Source: CANMUM01 sp965263365
GTDB lineage: Bacteria > Pseudomonadota > Alphaproteobacteria > Rhodobacterales > Rhodobacteraceae
Length of the DNA stretch: 64,000 nucleotides
Direction: 5' to 3'
Assembly: GCA_965263365.1 (NCBI GenBank)
Contig: OZ253672.1
Coordinates: 434,001 to 498,000 of the forward strand
Shown here: positions 9,346 to 17,126 of the stretch, piece after piece
Layout: every line of letters begins with the position of its first letter
Numbering within the stretch: position 1 is the first letter of the stretch
Translations under genes and position numbers: made by a program
The notes under the pieces: generated by a model
Databases searched by the model: none
Told to the model about the DNA's origin: nothing
Seen by the model: only the letters and a program-made list of their open reading frames with translations

Positions 9346-10464
9346 TTAATCTGCGCAAGCTCTCAATTCAATTGCTACATTTGTCGAATTTGGAACGTCT
9401 TCTGCGTTGTCTGTCACATGGTCTAGTAAATCACGGAAGTTGTTTCCCGCGACATCCTCTAATTCGGTCCATGCCGTAATGAACACATCCTTGCTTGGCC
9501 AAACTTGTGTGGGCGTAAAATGCCAACTCATTTCGCTTGCGCCGATCTCAACTTCGCCTTGAATAGAGTAACCCTCTTCATTCGTTAACACGATAGTATA
9601 TTTTAGCTGCTTGCGATCAAATGGCCGGTCAAAAGCAATCTCCAAAGTTTCACGAGTGCCTTGGCAAGGTGAGGTCATTTTCCACTTATCAACATTTGGC
9701 AAATCGCGGAGTGCCTCTCCAACGATGAAGGTTTTGGAAAATCTAGGTAAAACCGTTTTTCCATCGGCGCTTGGCCACCCTGCCTCCACTTCTAAGGTAT
9801 AAGTTTGCCCTTCAAGAAGCGCCGGGCCGAGTTCGAGATTGGTTGCCACGTCACGTTTGATGCGACCAGGATCAATTAACACGGTTAGGCGTGTTCGATC
9901 TTCATTCCAAAGCTCTTGCTTGAACTGCATAAAAGCAGCTTCATCCGTATGGCCTTGTGCGTCCCGCAATTTTATATACTTGAAGGCAACACCTGGCTTC
10001 ATGGGCGTCGAAAAATGGATGTAAAACCGCAATGTGTTCTCAGGAAGAAAGTCGCCGCTCGGATAGACTTCAGTGACAGCGGCAGGTATGATCCCGATTG
10101 CTGACCCAATTTGAAAAGGAATAAGCTCAAAGCCTTGGGCGTTTTGAACGCGTGCGACATATTGCTGATCTAAGGCGAACCCAAATGCAGGTGTAAAACT
10201 TAGGATATTGTTTTCATATTTATAATGACCAGCGACCGGTGTTTTATCATCGCAGCATTCGTCCGCGCTTCCCACAAAAACCTGTAAGATCTGGGCAAAA
10301 TCACTAACGATACCGCTTGGCAGCGTAAGCGATATGGCTGCATCTTCTGTTTGTGGTAGATCAAGCGGATAAACCTGCGCGTGAGCAGCCGTATTTGTAA
10401 TTGCAACTCCAACGCAGAGGCTCGCCAATAATATGGCGAGCCGATTTGTGATTAAACCAAACAC
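9346..10464 (-). CDS. Secreted protein with bacterial Ig-like (SbsA-type) repeats
   Basis: A 372-residue exported protein with a signal peptide (MFGLITNRLAILLASLCVGVAITNTAAHAQ). The body is beta-rich with repeated segments such as NTLRFYIHFSTPMKPG and RETLEIAFDRPFDRKQL plus ALLEGQTYTLEVEAGWPSADG, the usual signature of SbsA-like Ig domains (x-F-S-x-P-x). Two Cys–Cys sites occur early (DECCDD). It starts with GTG two bases after the stop of the beta-propeller-like gene, so translation is probably coupled and the two products probably act together in the periplasm or at the surface. Function unknown; the domain call is moderate. Confidence 0.7.
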   Translation of the reverse strand: MFGLITNRLAILLASLCVGVAITNTAAHAQVYPLDLPQTEDAAISLTLPSGIVSDFAQILQVFVGSADECCDDKTPVAGHYKYENNILSFTPAFGFALDQQYVARVQNAQGFELIPFQIGSAIGIIPAAVTEVYPSGDFLPENTLRFYIHFSTPMKPGVAFKYIKLRDAQGHTDEAAFMQFKQELWNEDRTRLTVLIDPGRIKRDVATNLELGPALLEGQTYTLEVEAGWPSADGKTVLPRFSKTFIVGEALRDLPNVDKWKMTSPCQGTRETLEIAFDRPFDRKQLKYTIVLTNEEGYSIQGEVEIGASEMSWHFTPTQVWPSKDVFITAWTELEDVAGNNFRDLLDHVTDNAEDVPNSTNVAIELRACAD

Positions 10465-10466
10465 GA

Positions 10467-11750
10467 TTATTTTTCCATCCGCGCTTGACTTTCAGCAGGA
10501 TCATACTGCGGGAAATCGAATTCTGCGAGCAGGTTGTGAACCCGGTTTGGGAACCATGCAGGATTCGTGTCAAGGTTCAAGTTGCCTGTATAAGCATCAC
10601 GAACGACAGAGACAAAGGAGCCGCCGCCCACAAGATCCATGTGCAAAGGCACGCCCTCAAACATCACATGTTTACCAACAGGGCCAAATGGCATAAGCGG
10701 GTTATCATCAAGCTTGGGACCACGCTCAAAGTCTTCATGCGTCACAACTTGCGCGTCTTGCAGACCACTGATTGGAATAATCTGTGGTGAACGGGCATTG
10801 CTTGTGACAAAGAGTGAAGGTTGGGCTTCGCCTCCAAATGGGCTTTGGTGATTATAAGCGATCATGTCAAGCGGCTGGCCGTTACCATAATCCATGATTG
10901 TACGGGCGGAAATTTTGGCGCCGTCTTCGATCTCGTCGAGTGGAACAAGTACGATCGGGCTACAGGTGTATGCAGCGACCAATTGCGCCTTGCCATCAAT
11001 CTCTTGAATTGACATCGCGCGGATCGGTGCGCGGCTCTCATATTGATCGTGGGCGATGTGATACATCTCAACATTGGCAATGCTTTGACCGCCATCAAAT
11101 GGATAAGGCATGCGGCGCAATGTCGACATGAAATTCTCTGTTGCCACGCCAGCTACGAAAAGCTCACCCTCATAATACTCCATATCCATGATTGCGAGTG
11201 TGCTCAATGGCACTGCGGTTTTGGCAGTATCACGCGGCATTGCTGGCGTCATAGGGCCACCTGAGCGCCCATTAAAAGTGATCTCTCCATTCGGGAACTC
11301 GTTCAATTCTTGTTTTTGAAATTCAAGAGAAGTGAGATCCACAAGGCGAAGGCTCTGATCTTGCGAGACTTCGATAATCGCAGGCTGAGACACGAGATTC
11401 CCAATACGGGTAACTGAAATGTAAACTGCGTTAGAAACGGGGTGCGCTGCAATATCATTGACCTGAATAGCACTTGCGCCTACGCCGAGAAGCTCCGCAA
11501 TTTTAGCATCAATATTCTGGATCGTGCTTGGCACAACTTGCGTATCCGATACGTCACCTGGCACTTTAAAAGCATAAATGGCGCCGTTGTGATTGTCACC
11601 TACAAATAGAGTTCCGTCATCAGCGAATTCAAGCGCTCCTGCGAATTTGATGTCAAGCTGGTCTTCATTAGCGATAGCGATTGAGCCAACGCTTGCGCTT
11701 ATCATAAGCCCCACCGATAAAGTATAGGCAAGTTTGTTAAGTTTAGTCAT
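10467..11750 (-). CDS. Secreted beta-propeller-like protein of unknown function
   Basis: A 427-residue exported protein starting MTKLNKLAYTLSVGLMISASVGSIAIAN, a typical signal peptide. I use the ATG at 11750 because GGAGA sits 7–11 bases before it; the GTG at 11762 would include that site. Repeated strand-like units (ALEFADDGTLFVGDNHNGAIYAF; MDMEYYEGELFVAGVATENF; QLVAAYTCSPIVLVPL) with DG/NG turns suggest a propeller of the SMP-30/NHL kind, but no catalytic set is recognisable. First gene of a two-gene operon with the Ig-like gene, divergent from a TetR regulator. A substrate-binding or sensing role outside the cytoplasm is inference. Confidence 0.65.
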   Translation of the reverse strand: MTKLNKLAYTLSVGLMISASVGSIAIANEDQLDIKFAGALEFADDGTLFVGDNHNGAIYAFKVPGDVSDTQVVPSTIQNIDAKIAELLGVGASAIQVNDIAAHPVSNAVYISVTRIGNLVSQPAIIEVSQDQSLRLVDLTSLEFQKQELNEFPNGEITFNGRSGGPMTPAMPRDTAKTAVPLSTLAIMDMEYYEGELFVAGVATENFMSTLRRMPYPFDGGQSIANVEMYHIAHDQYESRAPIRAMSIQEIDGKAQLVAAYTCSPIVLVPLDEIEDGAKISARTIMDYGNGQPLDMIAYNHQSPFGGEAQPSLFVTSNARSPQIIPISGLQDAQVVTHEDFERGPKLDDNPLMPFGPVGKHVMFEGVPLHMDLVGGGSFVSVVRDAYTGNLNLDTNPAWFPNRVHNLLAEFDFPQYDPAESQARMEK

Positions 11751-11900
11751 AATTTTCTCCACTTTTAAATCAGTGTTAGTATAATTTTGCCATCTGGTTC
11801 ACCATGTTCTCGAGCTGACTTTGCATATATTCTAGCAAATGAGCTGAGAAATAAGCGTGCTAATTGTGCTTTGCGTCTTGACCAAGTGGGCAAAATTAAA

Positions 11901-11912
11901 TACTGATCAGTA
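11901..11912. promoter_or_regulatory. Palindrome TACTGATCAGTA, candidate TetR operator
   Basis: A perfect 12-base palindrome in the divergent intergenic region between the secreted operon and the TetR gene. It matches a second palindrome at 11953–11964 in the pattern TACTRATYAGTA. TetR-family repressors commonly bind such sites near their own promoter. No transcription start is known, so the role is inferred from position and symmetry. Confidence 0.6.
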
Positions 11913-11952
11913 ACCAACTAATCGGCATCAATCTTGATGTCAACACATTTAT

Positions 11953-11964
11953 TACTAATTAGTA
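11953..11964. promoter_or_regulatory. Palindrome TACTAATTAGTA, candidate TetR operator
   Basis: Second perfect 12-base palindrome, 52 bases from the first centre to centre (about five helical turns) and just upstream of the preferred TetR start at 11973. It differs from the first only in the two central-arm bases. If the TetR gene started upstream at 11934 or 11937 the site would fall inside the coding sequence, which is one reason to prefer 11973. Confidence 0.6.
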
Positions 11965-11972
11965 GAAAAATA

Positions 11973-12599
11973 ATGCCTGAGAAAAAAACAAGACAAGCTG
12001 GGAGACCCAAGACGTTTAATGAGCAAGAGGCTTTAGACAAAGTCATAGAGGTTTTTTGGGAACTTGGTTACGATGCCGCGGATACCGAAACATTGTCCAA
12101 GAGAACAGGGTTTTCCAAGCCAAGCCTTTATAAAGCCTTCGGTTCGAAGCAGGATTTATTCGTGGCTGCTATCAAGCGTTATCAAGAGATACAATCAAGA
12201 GCTTCCATTGATATCCTCAATAATTCGAGCTCACCTGCTGAAGGGCTTAGGGATTATTTCTTGAACTTCGCTGAGATTGTTGCCGCCTCAGATCAAATGC
12301 GTGGTTGTATAATTCTCTCGATCGCAATCCCTTACAAAGATAGATTGCCTAAAGTTGCGGAATTTCTGAAGACGGCGTCCAAGAGCACACATGTTGCATT
12401 AGTCGATTACTTCTCAACCCAAAAAGCGTCAGAAAACTTGTCGAGTGATTTCGATGAATTGGCCGCGATATCACTAATGCAAGACCTAAGTTCTGCGTTC
12501 GCCGTTGAAGCGCGAGCGGGTGCGCCGCTTGAGATGCTTCGAGCCAAGGCCATGCGCAATGCCCAGCTGGTGTTGCATGTGGGCGGATTGCCAAATTGA
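11973..12599 (+). CDS. TetR/AcrR-family transcriptional regulator
   Basis: One-component repressor of 208 residues. The N-terminal helix-turn-helix follows GRPKTFNEQEALDKVIEVFWELGYDAADTETLSKRTGFSKPSLYKAFGSKQDLF, a canonical TetR arrangement; the C-terminal ligand-binding half is helical and not assignable to a ligand. In-frame starts exist at 11934 (TTG) and 11937 (ATG); I chose ATG 11973, which puts MPEKKTRQAGRPK at the N-terminus as in relatives and leaves the palindrome at 11953–11964 in the leader. Divergent from the secreted beta-propeller/Ig-like operon, so it probably represses itself and that operon. Confidence 0.9.
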   Translation: MPEKKTRQAGRPKTFNEQEALDKVIEVFWELGYDAADTETLSKRTGFSKPSLYKAFGSKQDLFVAAIKRYQEIQSRASIDILNNSSSPAEGLRDYFLNFAEIVAASDQMRGCIILSIAIPYKDRLPKVAEFLKTASKSTHVALVDYFSTQKASENLSSDFDELAAISLMQDLSSAFAVEARAGAPLEMLRAKAMRNAQLVLHVGGLPN

Positions 12600-12615
12600 A
12601 TTCTGTGACTGGTTG

Positions 12616-13380
12616 CTAGCGCGTACTCACTTGATCCATCTCTGCGCATCGGTTTTCACACATGTGCTTAAGAAAAAGCTCTCGGGTTAGCAACTCCTTT
12701 TCACTGAGGATGATTGCCGATTTGTCTTGCAAAATCTTAGACGTCCAAGAACCGACAATAACGAAAAGCAGCCCAAATATTACCCAATAGTTATTAGGGA
12801 CTAACGAAAGAAGCCAGATGCCAAAGAGATTGAACGAATTGGTCAGATATACTGCCCCAAAAACCAAAACAAGCGGTACAAGTATCGAAAGCTGAGCAAA
12901 TACCTCGTTCCTTCGAGCTAGCTGTTCCAAATACTCTTCACAACGCGCGCGCCAAAGACTTTCTTCAGATTCCAAGCAGCCTTCAAAGTAATACTCGCAG
13001 TTTTTATGGCGGCAGGTTTTCTCACTTACAAACTGCGGTTTCTGGCAATTTGGGCAGATTATGACGTTTTCTTGTCGAGGATCGGGGGTCAGCCCAGCTA
13101 GTTTTGGTTCGTTGGGCTTTGTGTGTGTTTTTTCCGCGGCAGGCTTTAGCCAAAGGTCCTGTAGCTCCTTAGCAAAAGGGTTAGCTTTGTATTCATTCTT
13201 TAATTTTTCAACGATATGAGGTTGAAGAGCTCTTTCTCCACGTTCATATTTTCCGTAGGCTCCCTCACTGATGCTAAAAATATCGGCCATCGCCTTTTGA
13301 GTGAGGTCATTTGCAACCCGAATCAGCTTTAGGTTCCGCTTTTTCAAACGTAACAATTGATCCTTTTCAGGGTTTTCCAC
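12616..13380 (-). CDS. Membrane-anchored XRE regulator with zinc ribbon
   Basis: A 254-residue protein with an unusual architecture. Residues about 12–66 form a Cro/CI-type helix-turn-helix (NLKLIRVANDLTQKAMADIF ... GAYGKYERGERALQPHIVEKL). A zinc-ribbon-like module follows with C109, C112, C123 and C128 (CPxC, then Cx4C). A helix with charged residues leads to two strongly hydrophobic segments (about 163–181 and 196–214) and a short charged tail. The product is probably tethered to the inner membrane with the DNA-binding domain in the cytoplasm. Start is GTG at 13380. It is transcribed away from the Ner-like gene across a 235-base region containing a palindrome. Function unknown; a membrane-linked regulator is inference. 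Confidence 0.7.
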   Translation of the reverse strand: MENPEKDQLLRLKKRNLKLIRVANDLTQKAMADIFSISEGAYGKYERGERALQPHIVEKLKNEYKANPFAKELQDLWLKPAAEKTHTKPNEPKLAGLTPDPRQENVIICPNCQKPQFVSEKTCRHKNCEYYFEGCLESEESLWRARCEEYLEQLARRNEVFAQLSILVPLVLVFGAVYLTNSFNLFGIWLLSLVPNNYWVIFGLLFVIVGSWTSKILQDKSAIILSEKELLTRELFLKHMCENRCAEMDQVSTR

Positions 13381-13498
13381 GTTTTAGAATCGTCATCCAT
13401 AGAATTAAGCATGCGATAAAGCCCAAAAAATAGACAAATTTTACAATCAATAAAAACAATGTATTACCGCTGAATTATTTACGTTTGTACGGCTCCCA

Positions 13499-13510
13499 TA
13501 TACGCGTATA
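13499..13510. promoter_or_regulatory. Palindrome TATACGCGTATA between two divergent regulators
   Basis: Perfect 12-base palindrome in the intergenic region between the XRE/zinc-ribbon gene (start 13380, minus) and the Ner-like gene (start 13616, plus). The rest of the region is strongly AT-rich, with promoter-like TATA tracts around 13520–13545. It is a reasonable operator candidate for one of the two flanking DNA-binding proteins. Confidence 0.4.
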
Positions 13511-13615
13511 CAGAAAATATTTTTATATAATTCAATACTTTATGATGAAATTCCTCTTGATTTCCCAGAAAAGTTATCCGAGAATCAAACCATTCGATCT
13601 AAGTTATGGAATTCA

Positions 13616-13861
13616 ATGAATAGCTTTCATCGGGCGCGGCATGAACGTGTAAAATACTTACTCCGATTAAACCAGTCTTCGTTAAGCGACGTGGCTGCCA
13701 GTCTTGGCATTTCAATTTCAACTGTATCAATTGTGAGCCAGGGACGCGGAAAGTCACAGCGTGTTCAGGCGAGCATTTCTCAGATCATAGGCATACCGAT
13801 TGAGAAAATTTGGCCAGAACAATATCAAAAGGAGGAAGTTATTAATGAATTAAATTTCTAA
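13616..13861 (+). CDS. Ner/Nlp-type helix-turn-helix regulator
   Basis: Small 81-residue DNA-binding protein resembling phage Mu Ner and host SfsB/Nlp proteins. It begins MNSFHRARHERVKYLL, has the helix-turn-helix around NQSSLSDVAASLGISISTVSIVSQGRGKS, and ends the core with IIGIPIEKIWPEQYQ; the family's typical ending is I-x-P-x-x-I-W-P-x-R-Y. In Mu-like phages Ner represses early transcription; chromosomal homologues often sit near mobile DNA. Here it lies between the XRE gene and an IS21-type element. ATG 13616 is used because the ATG at 13606 runs directly into a stop. Confidence 0.82.
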   Translation: MNSFHRARHERVKYLLRLNQSSLSDVAASLGISISTVSIVSQGRGKSQRVQASISQIIGIPIEKIWPEQYQKEEVINELNF

Positions 13862-14021
13862 AATACAAAACCGCCAAAGCTGTTGACGCAGCGATAGCGG
13901 TTCCCGAGACAAACTCGTAAGGCATGATGACCCTTTCAAGCAGTCTCTCCAAAATTTGCAAAAAAGTCAAGTCCCTGAGCGTTTGGGGCTTTAGGTGAAT
14001 ATTAGCTAAAGAGAGAAAATT

Positions 14022-15587
14022 ATGGAAACTCAAAATCAAAAACTTGTCCGACTACTCCTCCAAGGGCGTATATGCAAAACTCGAATTGCAGAAACCTGCG
14101 GTGTATCGAGAAATAAAGTCATTCGCTGGAGCCAACGGCTCAGTGAGGTGGGTAAAGACTGGGAAACGCTAAGGACTCTATCTGATGTCCAAATAGATCA
14201 GATGATCAATCCAACCAAATATGCTCGCGAAATTCAATCCGATCAACCTGATTGGGAGTTGGTAGAAAAAGAACTGGCAAGTGGTCACGTAACCATGAAG
14301 CGGGCCTATGAAGAATATCGGGAATGTCTTCCTGAAAATGCAAAACCAATTTCACTGTCTCAGTTTTATGAAGTGCTGAAAGCGAGGCGGAAAGAAAACA
14401 ACGTAGAGATGCACTTCGTTTATGCCCCAGAGGAAATAGTGCAGTTTGATTTTGTGGGTAAATTGCCAAACATATTATTCGATACTGTTGGAGTAAGTCT
14501 CAAATACGACGTAGCAGTAGCAGTTAGCTGAGCGAGCCGATACATATTTGTGAAAGCGATTGTTTCCCAAGGCTCCGAACACGTTATTTCGTGCATAAGC
14601 GATATGTGCGAATTTTTCGGCGGAGTACATAGCACCCTCATCGTGGATAATTTCAAAGCAGCCGTCGCAAAATCCAGAACAAAGAATTCAGCACCTGTCA
14701 TCAATACGCGATTCCAAGCTTTGGCTGACCATTATGGTTTCGTTGTTTCTCCCGCGCGAGCCTTCCATGCACGAGATAAAGGCATGGTGGAAGGTAGTGT
14801 TCGGATCGTTGAAAACGACATTTTGAGCAAGTTAAGATACCGCCGGTTTCAAAGCTTGACGGAACTCAATTGGGCCATTTCTGAGCTGTTAACGGAGCTG
14901 AACCGGCGCGCAATGAAAGGGCACGGGGGACTGAGTAGGTCAGAACTCTTCGAGAACAACGATAAGTGCGGTCTTTTACCATTACCTACACGCCGCTATG
15001 AAGATGGGGAATGGCATCTAAATCGTACAGTTCGCTCAAATCTTACCTTTGAGGTAGAGGGCAACCATTACTCTGCACCAGAACGCTTCGTGGGAGAAAA
15101 AGTCAACGCTAAAATTACCTCTTCTTCTGTAGTTGTTTATCACGAAAACAAACAAATAGCAGTGCATCAAAGAGTGATTGGAAAAATCGGCGTTGTAACT
15201 ATTCAGGACGTCCATAGACCTACAAATCATCAATACATGGTCGGAGCCCAGCTAAAACAATGCGTCAAAACTGTCTCGCATATCGGTCCACAATGCGTCG
15301 CCTTCATGGAAGCGCTACACGCAGCACACGGTAGGTCTCCTAAATCGCGGGATAGAGCATGGGAAATCGTTCAACTCGCCGATGATCTGGGCGTCGATAT
15401 CGTTGAAAGAAGCGCTAAAATTGCGAACCGAATTAAAGTTACTTCTATAGGGCAATTGCGTTCAATCGCAAAATCTATTGCTAAGCGCCCTCTCATTATC
15501 GAACTTCCGCCAAAGGATAATCCATCTCCAACAGGAAACGTTCGTGGCGCCGAGTATTTTCGTAAAAAACGTTTGAAAGGTAATTGA
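14022..15587 (+). pseudogene. istA: IS21-family transposase IstA with in-frame TGA
   Basis: Large transposase of about 521 codons. It has an N-terminal helix-turn-helix (TRIAETCGVSRNKVIRW), a DDE core (VQFDFVGK, LIVDNFKAAV, DKGMVEGSVR), and the beta-barrel-like region with LTFEVEGNHYSAPERFVG. A single TGA at 14529–14531 interrupts the frame. Sequence on both sides is in the same frame and aligns with the relic copy, where the corresponding place reads ACGASALSRKLFIKAI. Everything else looks intact, so the mutation is recent. Translation could restart around GTG 14550, but the product would lack the first catalytic Asp. All neighbouring genes use TGA as stop, so recoding is unlikely. Confidence 0.85.
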
Positions 15588-15588
15588 T

Positions 15589-16305
15589 ATGTCTACAAAA
15601 GATGTTGTTGACGGATTGAGCGAGCTTAGGCTCTCTGGCATGAAGGACGAGTTTGAGCATCAAGTTCAATACCCCCAATTCAATGAACAACCGTTCTCTG
15701 ATCGCATGCTTGCGATTGTTAATTCGGAGCGAGAACGCAGATATCGAAACAAGTTGGATCGTATGGTCAAAGCTGCGCAGTTAAAATATCCAGCGATGCC
15801 TGAAGAAATAGATTTCAACATTAAGCGTGGTCTCAAAAAGTCTGAACTGCTCGAGCTATTAAAATGCGACTGGATAAACAATAAGCGCCATTTACTCATC
15901 ACGGGGCCAAGCGGCACAGGAAAAACTTGGTTGTCTTGCGCAATTGCGATGGCAGCTATCCGAAGAGGTAACTCTGTTCGTTATGCTCGCGTGTCTCGGT
16001 TGCTTGAAGAAATTCAGTATTCTCGCATTGATAGCAGCACACAAAAGCTGCGCAAAAAGTTCAGTTCCCATGCGCTTTTGATCATCGATGATTTTGCTCT
16101 TCATCCTTTGACTATGCAAGAGCGGACTGATTTATTTGAAATCATCGAAGATCGCAGCTCAGTTTCAAGTCTGATTATCGTAGGTCAACGCCCCGTCGAA
16201 GACTGGTATGGGTATATAAAAGACCCATTGCTTGCAGACGCTTTTATGGATCGGGTGCAGAGCGGCAGCTATCATTTGAAACTGGATGGTGAATCAAATC
16301 GCTAG
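15589..16305 (+). CDS. istB: IS21-family helper ATPase IstB
   Basis: AAA+ ATPase of 238 residues, related to DnaC/DnaA, that assists IstA in target selection. The P-loop GPSGTGKTW lies at about residues 105–113 and the Walker B stretch LLIIDDFAL near residue 163. An RSSVSSLIIVGQRPVEDWYGYIKDP segment and an Arg-bearing AFMDRVQSGSYHLKLDGESNR tail match the family's sensor region. The start is one base after the istA stop. The gene looks intact, unlike its partner. Confidence 0.93.
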   Translation: MSTKDVVDGLSELRLSGMKDEFEHQVQYPQFNEQPFSDRMLAIVNSERERRYRNKLDRMVKAAQLKYPAMPEEIDFNIKRGLKKSELLELLKCDWINNKRHLLITGPSGTGKTWLSCAIAMAAIRRGNSVRYARVSRLLEEIQYSRIDSSTQKLRKKFSSHALLIIDDFALHPLTMQERTDLFEIIEDRSSVSSLIIVGQRPVEDWYGYIKDPLLADAFMDRVQSGSYHLKLDGESNR

Positions 16306-16318
16306 GTTTACGCAAAGT

Positions 16319-16353
16319 TGGAGCGCTTATCCCAAGTCGCAATGAGCGCTCCA
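16319..16353. repeat. Right-end inverted repeat of IS21-type element
   Basis: TGGAGCGC at 16319–16326 and GCGCTCCA at 16346–16353, separated by 19 bases. The same pair occurs in the relic at 9122–9156; the shared core AATGAGCGCTCCAT and equal spacing show common origin. Similarity fades shortly beyond 16360, which places the element's right boundary near there. Confidence 0.7.
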
Positions 16354-16618
16354 TTGTTGCTAGAATACATGTGCAGTGCCAGTGGGATTTGCAATTGTGA
16401 ACAAATCTCATCTAAAATACCTTCGAATCGTTCTTGCTTTATGTTCACTCTTCGTTCTGAAGAGCTTTATTTCAAAGTGTCCGTATTTTGTCAAACTGCC
16501 CCACAGCTACACAGAGGCTCAACTCTCCTACCTATGCCCACCCGAAGATCACAAACGGCAGATATTCTCAGGTCACCAAGAATGGGCATCAGAATTTGAT
16601 TGGGATATATGAGCATGA

Positions 16619-16674
16619 AAAAAACTGAAGTTTTTTAACTGATTTGATATCGAGTGAATTTACTTCAGTTTTTT
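16619..16674 (+). terminator. Inverted repeat ending in a T-run
   Basis: AAAAAACTGAAGT at 16619–16631 pairs perfectly with ACTTCAGTTTTTT at 16662–16674. The 30-base loop is longer than in a standard terminator, but the A-run/T-run symmetry could work in both directions. It lies some 310 bases after istB. Confidence 0.45.
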
Positions 16675-16722
16675 ATTTGAACGGTGAAATCCATTAATAA
16701 TATCATATGGTTACACCACGGG

Positions 16723-16782
16723 TCAGGATAATAGAATTGATTGGTTATAAGAATATACAATAAATGTAATCTATTATCCTGA
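16723..16782. repeat. 13-bp inverted repeat TCAGGATAATAGA
   Basis: TCAGGATAATAGA at 16723–16735 and its exact complement at 16770–16782 with a 34-base AT-rich interval. There is no T-run after either arm. It could be a regulatory hairpin, a palindromic binding site, or ends of a very small mobile relic; the sequence does not decide. Confidence 0.5.
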
Positions 16783-16821
16783 ATGGGTCTCGTTTGGGTC
16801 AATCAAAGCCCACTAGGCTCC

Positions 16822-17031
16822 CTATAACTTTCCCATAACAATCCCGATATCACTGACAGTTACCACTGGTTCAGCTTTGGCTTTCCTTTGCCTTCTCTTA
16901 TCATTCAGCAACAAGCTCGATAAATGGCCCTGAGTTAACGTCTTACCTTGCACAGAACAATAACCGTTTTCGTTCAATTTCCTTGTAACGCCCTTTAGGG
17001 TAAATCCATAAACCAAATACCGATTGGTCAT
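16822..17031 (-). CDS. Small hypothetical protein with recombinase-like helical motif
   Basis: A 69-residue basic protein from ATG 17031 (an upstream TTG at 17112 would add 27 residues). The central part GFTLKGVTRKLNENGYCSVQGKTLTQGHLSSLL recalls the 'recombinase' domain of large serine recombinases, in which an Ile-Ala-x-x-Leu-Asn helix and a Gly-Lys-x-Trp-Thr turn are followed by a helix; the Trp is absent here. No catalytic resolvase domain is attached. It lies downstream of glmS on the same strand. Could be a remnant of a mobile-element gene or a small DNA-binding protein. Low confidence that it is expressed. Confidence 0.4.
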   Translation of the reverse strand: MTNRYLVYGFTLKGVTRKLNENGYCSVQGKTLTQGHLSSLLLNDKRRQRKAKAEPVVTVSDIGIVMGKL

Positions 17032-17126
17032 GCCTGATAGCTTCAAATGATATTCCGAGATTCTTGGTAAGTGGAAATGACCTTGGATTACACCTGTAAA
17101 TCTCAAGGTCAAATCAGCCCCAAATC

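Larger units (their letters stand above)
14022..16360 (+). mobile_element. IS21-family element with istA (one nonsense codon) and istB
   Basis: Second IS21-type element, carrying istA (14022–15587) and istB (15589–16305) in the family's standard order with near-overlapping genes. The right end contains the repeat pair TGGAGCGC/GCGCTCCA at 16319–16353 shared with the relic at 9122–9156. The left end is not resolved: between 13862 and 14021 only a weak TGAGCG match near 13978 recalls the right-end repeat. Element limits are therefore approximate. No other copy lies in the window. Confidence 0.75.
16361..16821. other. Non-coding stretch with two long inverted repeats
   Basis: No convincing gene was found. 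It holds two inverted repeats described separately (16619–16674 and 16723–16782). A 78-codon open frame at 16376–16612 has no recognisable features and an unusual, Cys-containing hydrophobic composition, so it is not called. Confidence 0.5.

Noticed and set aside
11934..11972. TetR start at TTG 11934 or ATG 11937
   Set aside because: It would put the 11953–11964 palindrome inside the gene and add an atypical hydrophobic N-terminus; ATG 11973 gives the family's usual start.
14529..14531. TGA recoding (selenocysteine or Trp) in istA
   Set aside because: Neighbouring genes such as lysK and istA itself end in TGA, no stem-loop of SECIS type was seen, and the second copy has an ordinary residue at the place.
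16376..16612. 78-codon open frame on + after the IS21 element
   Set aside because: GTG start, no ribosome site, no recognisable domain, and an odd hydrophobic/Cys composition; overlaps another open frame on the same strand.
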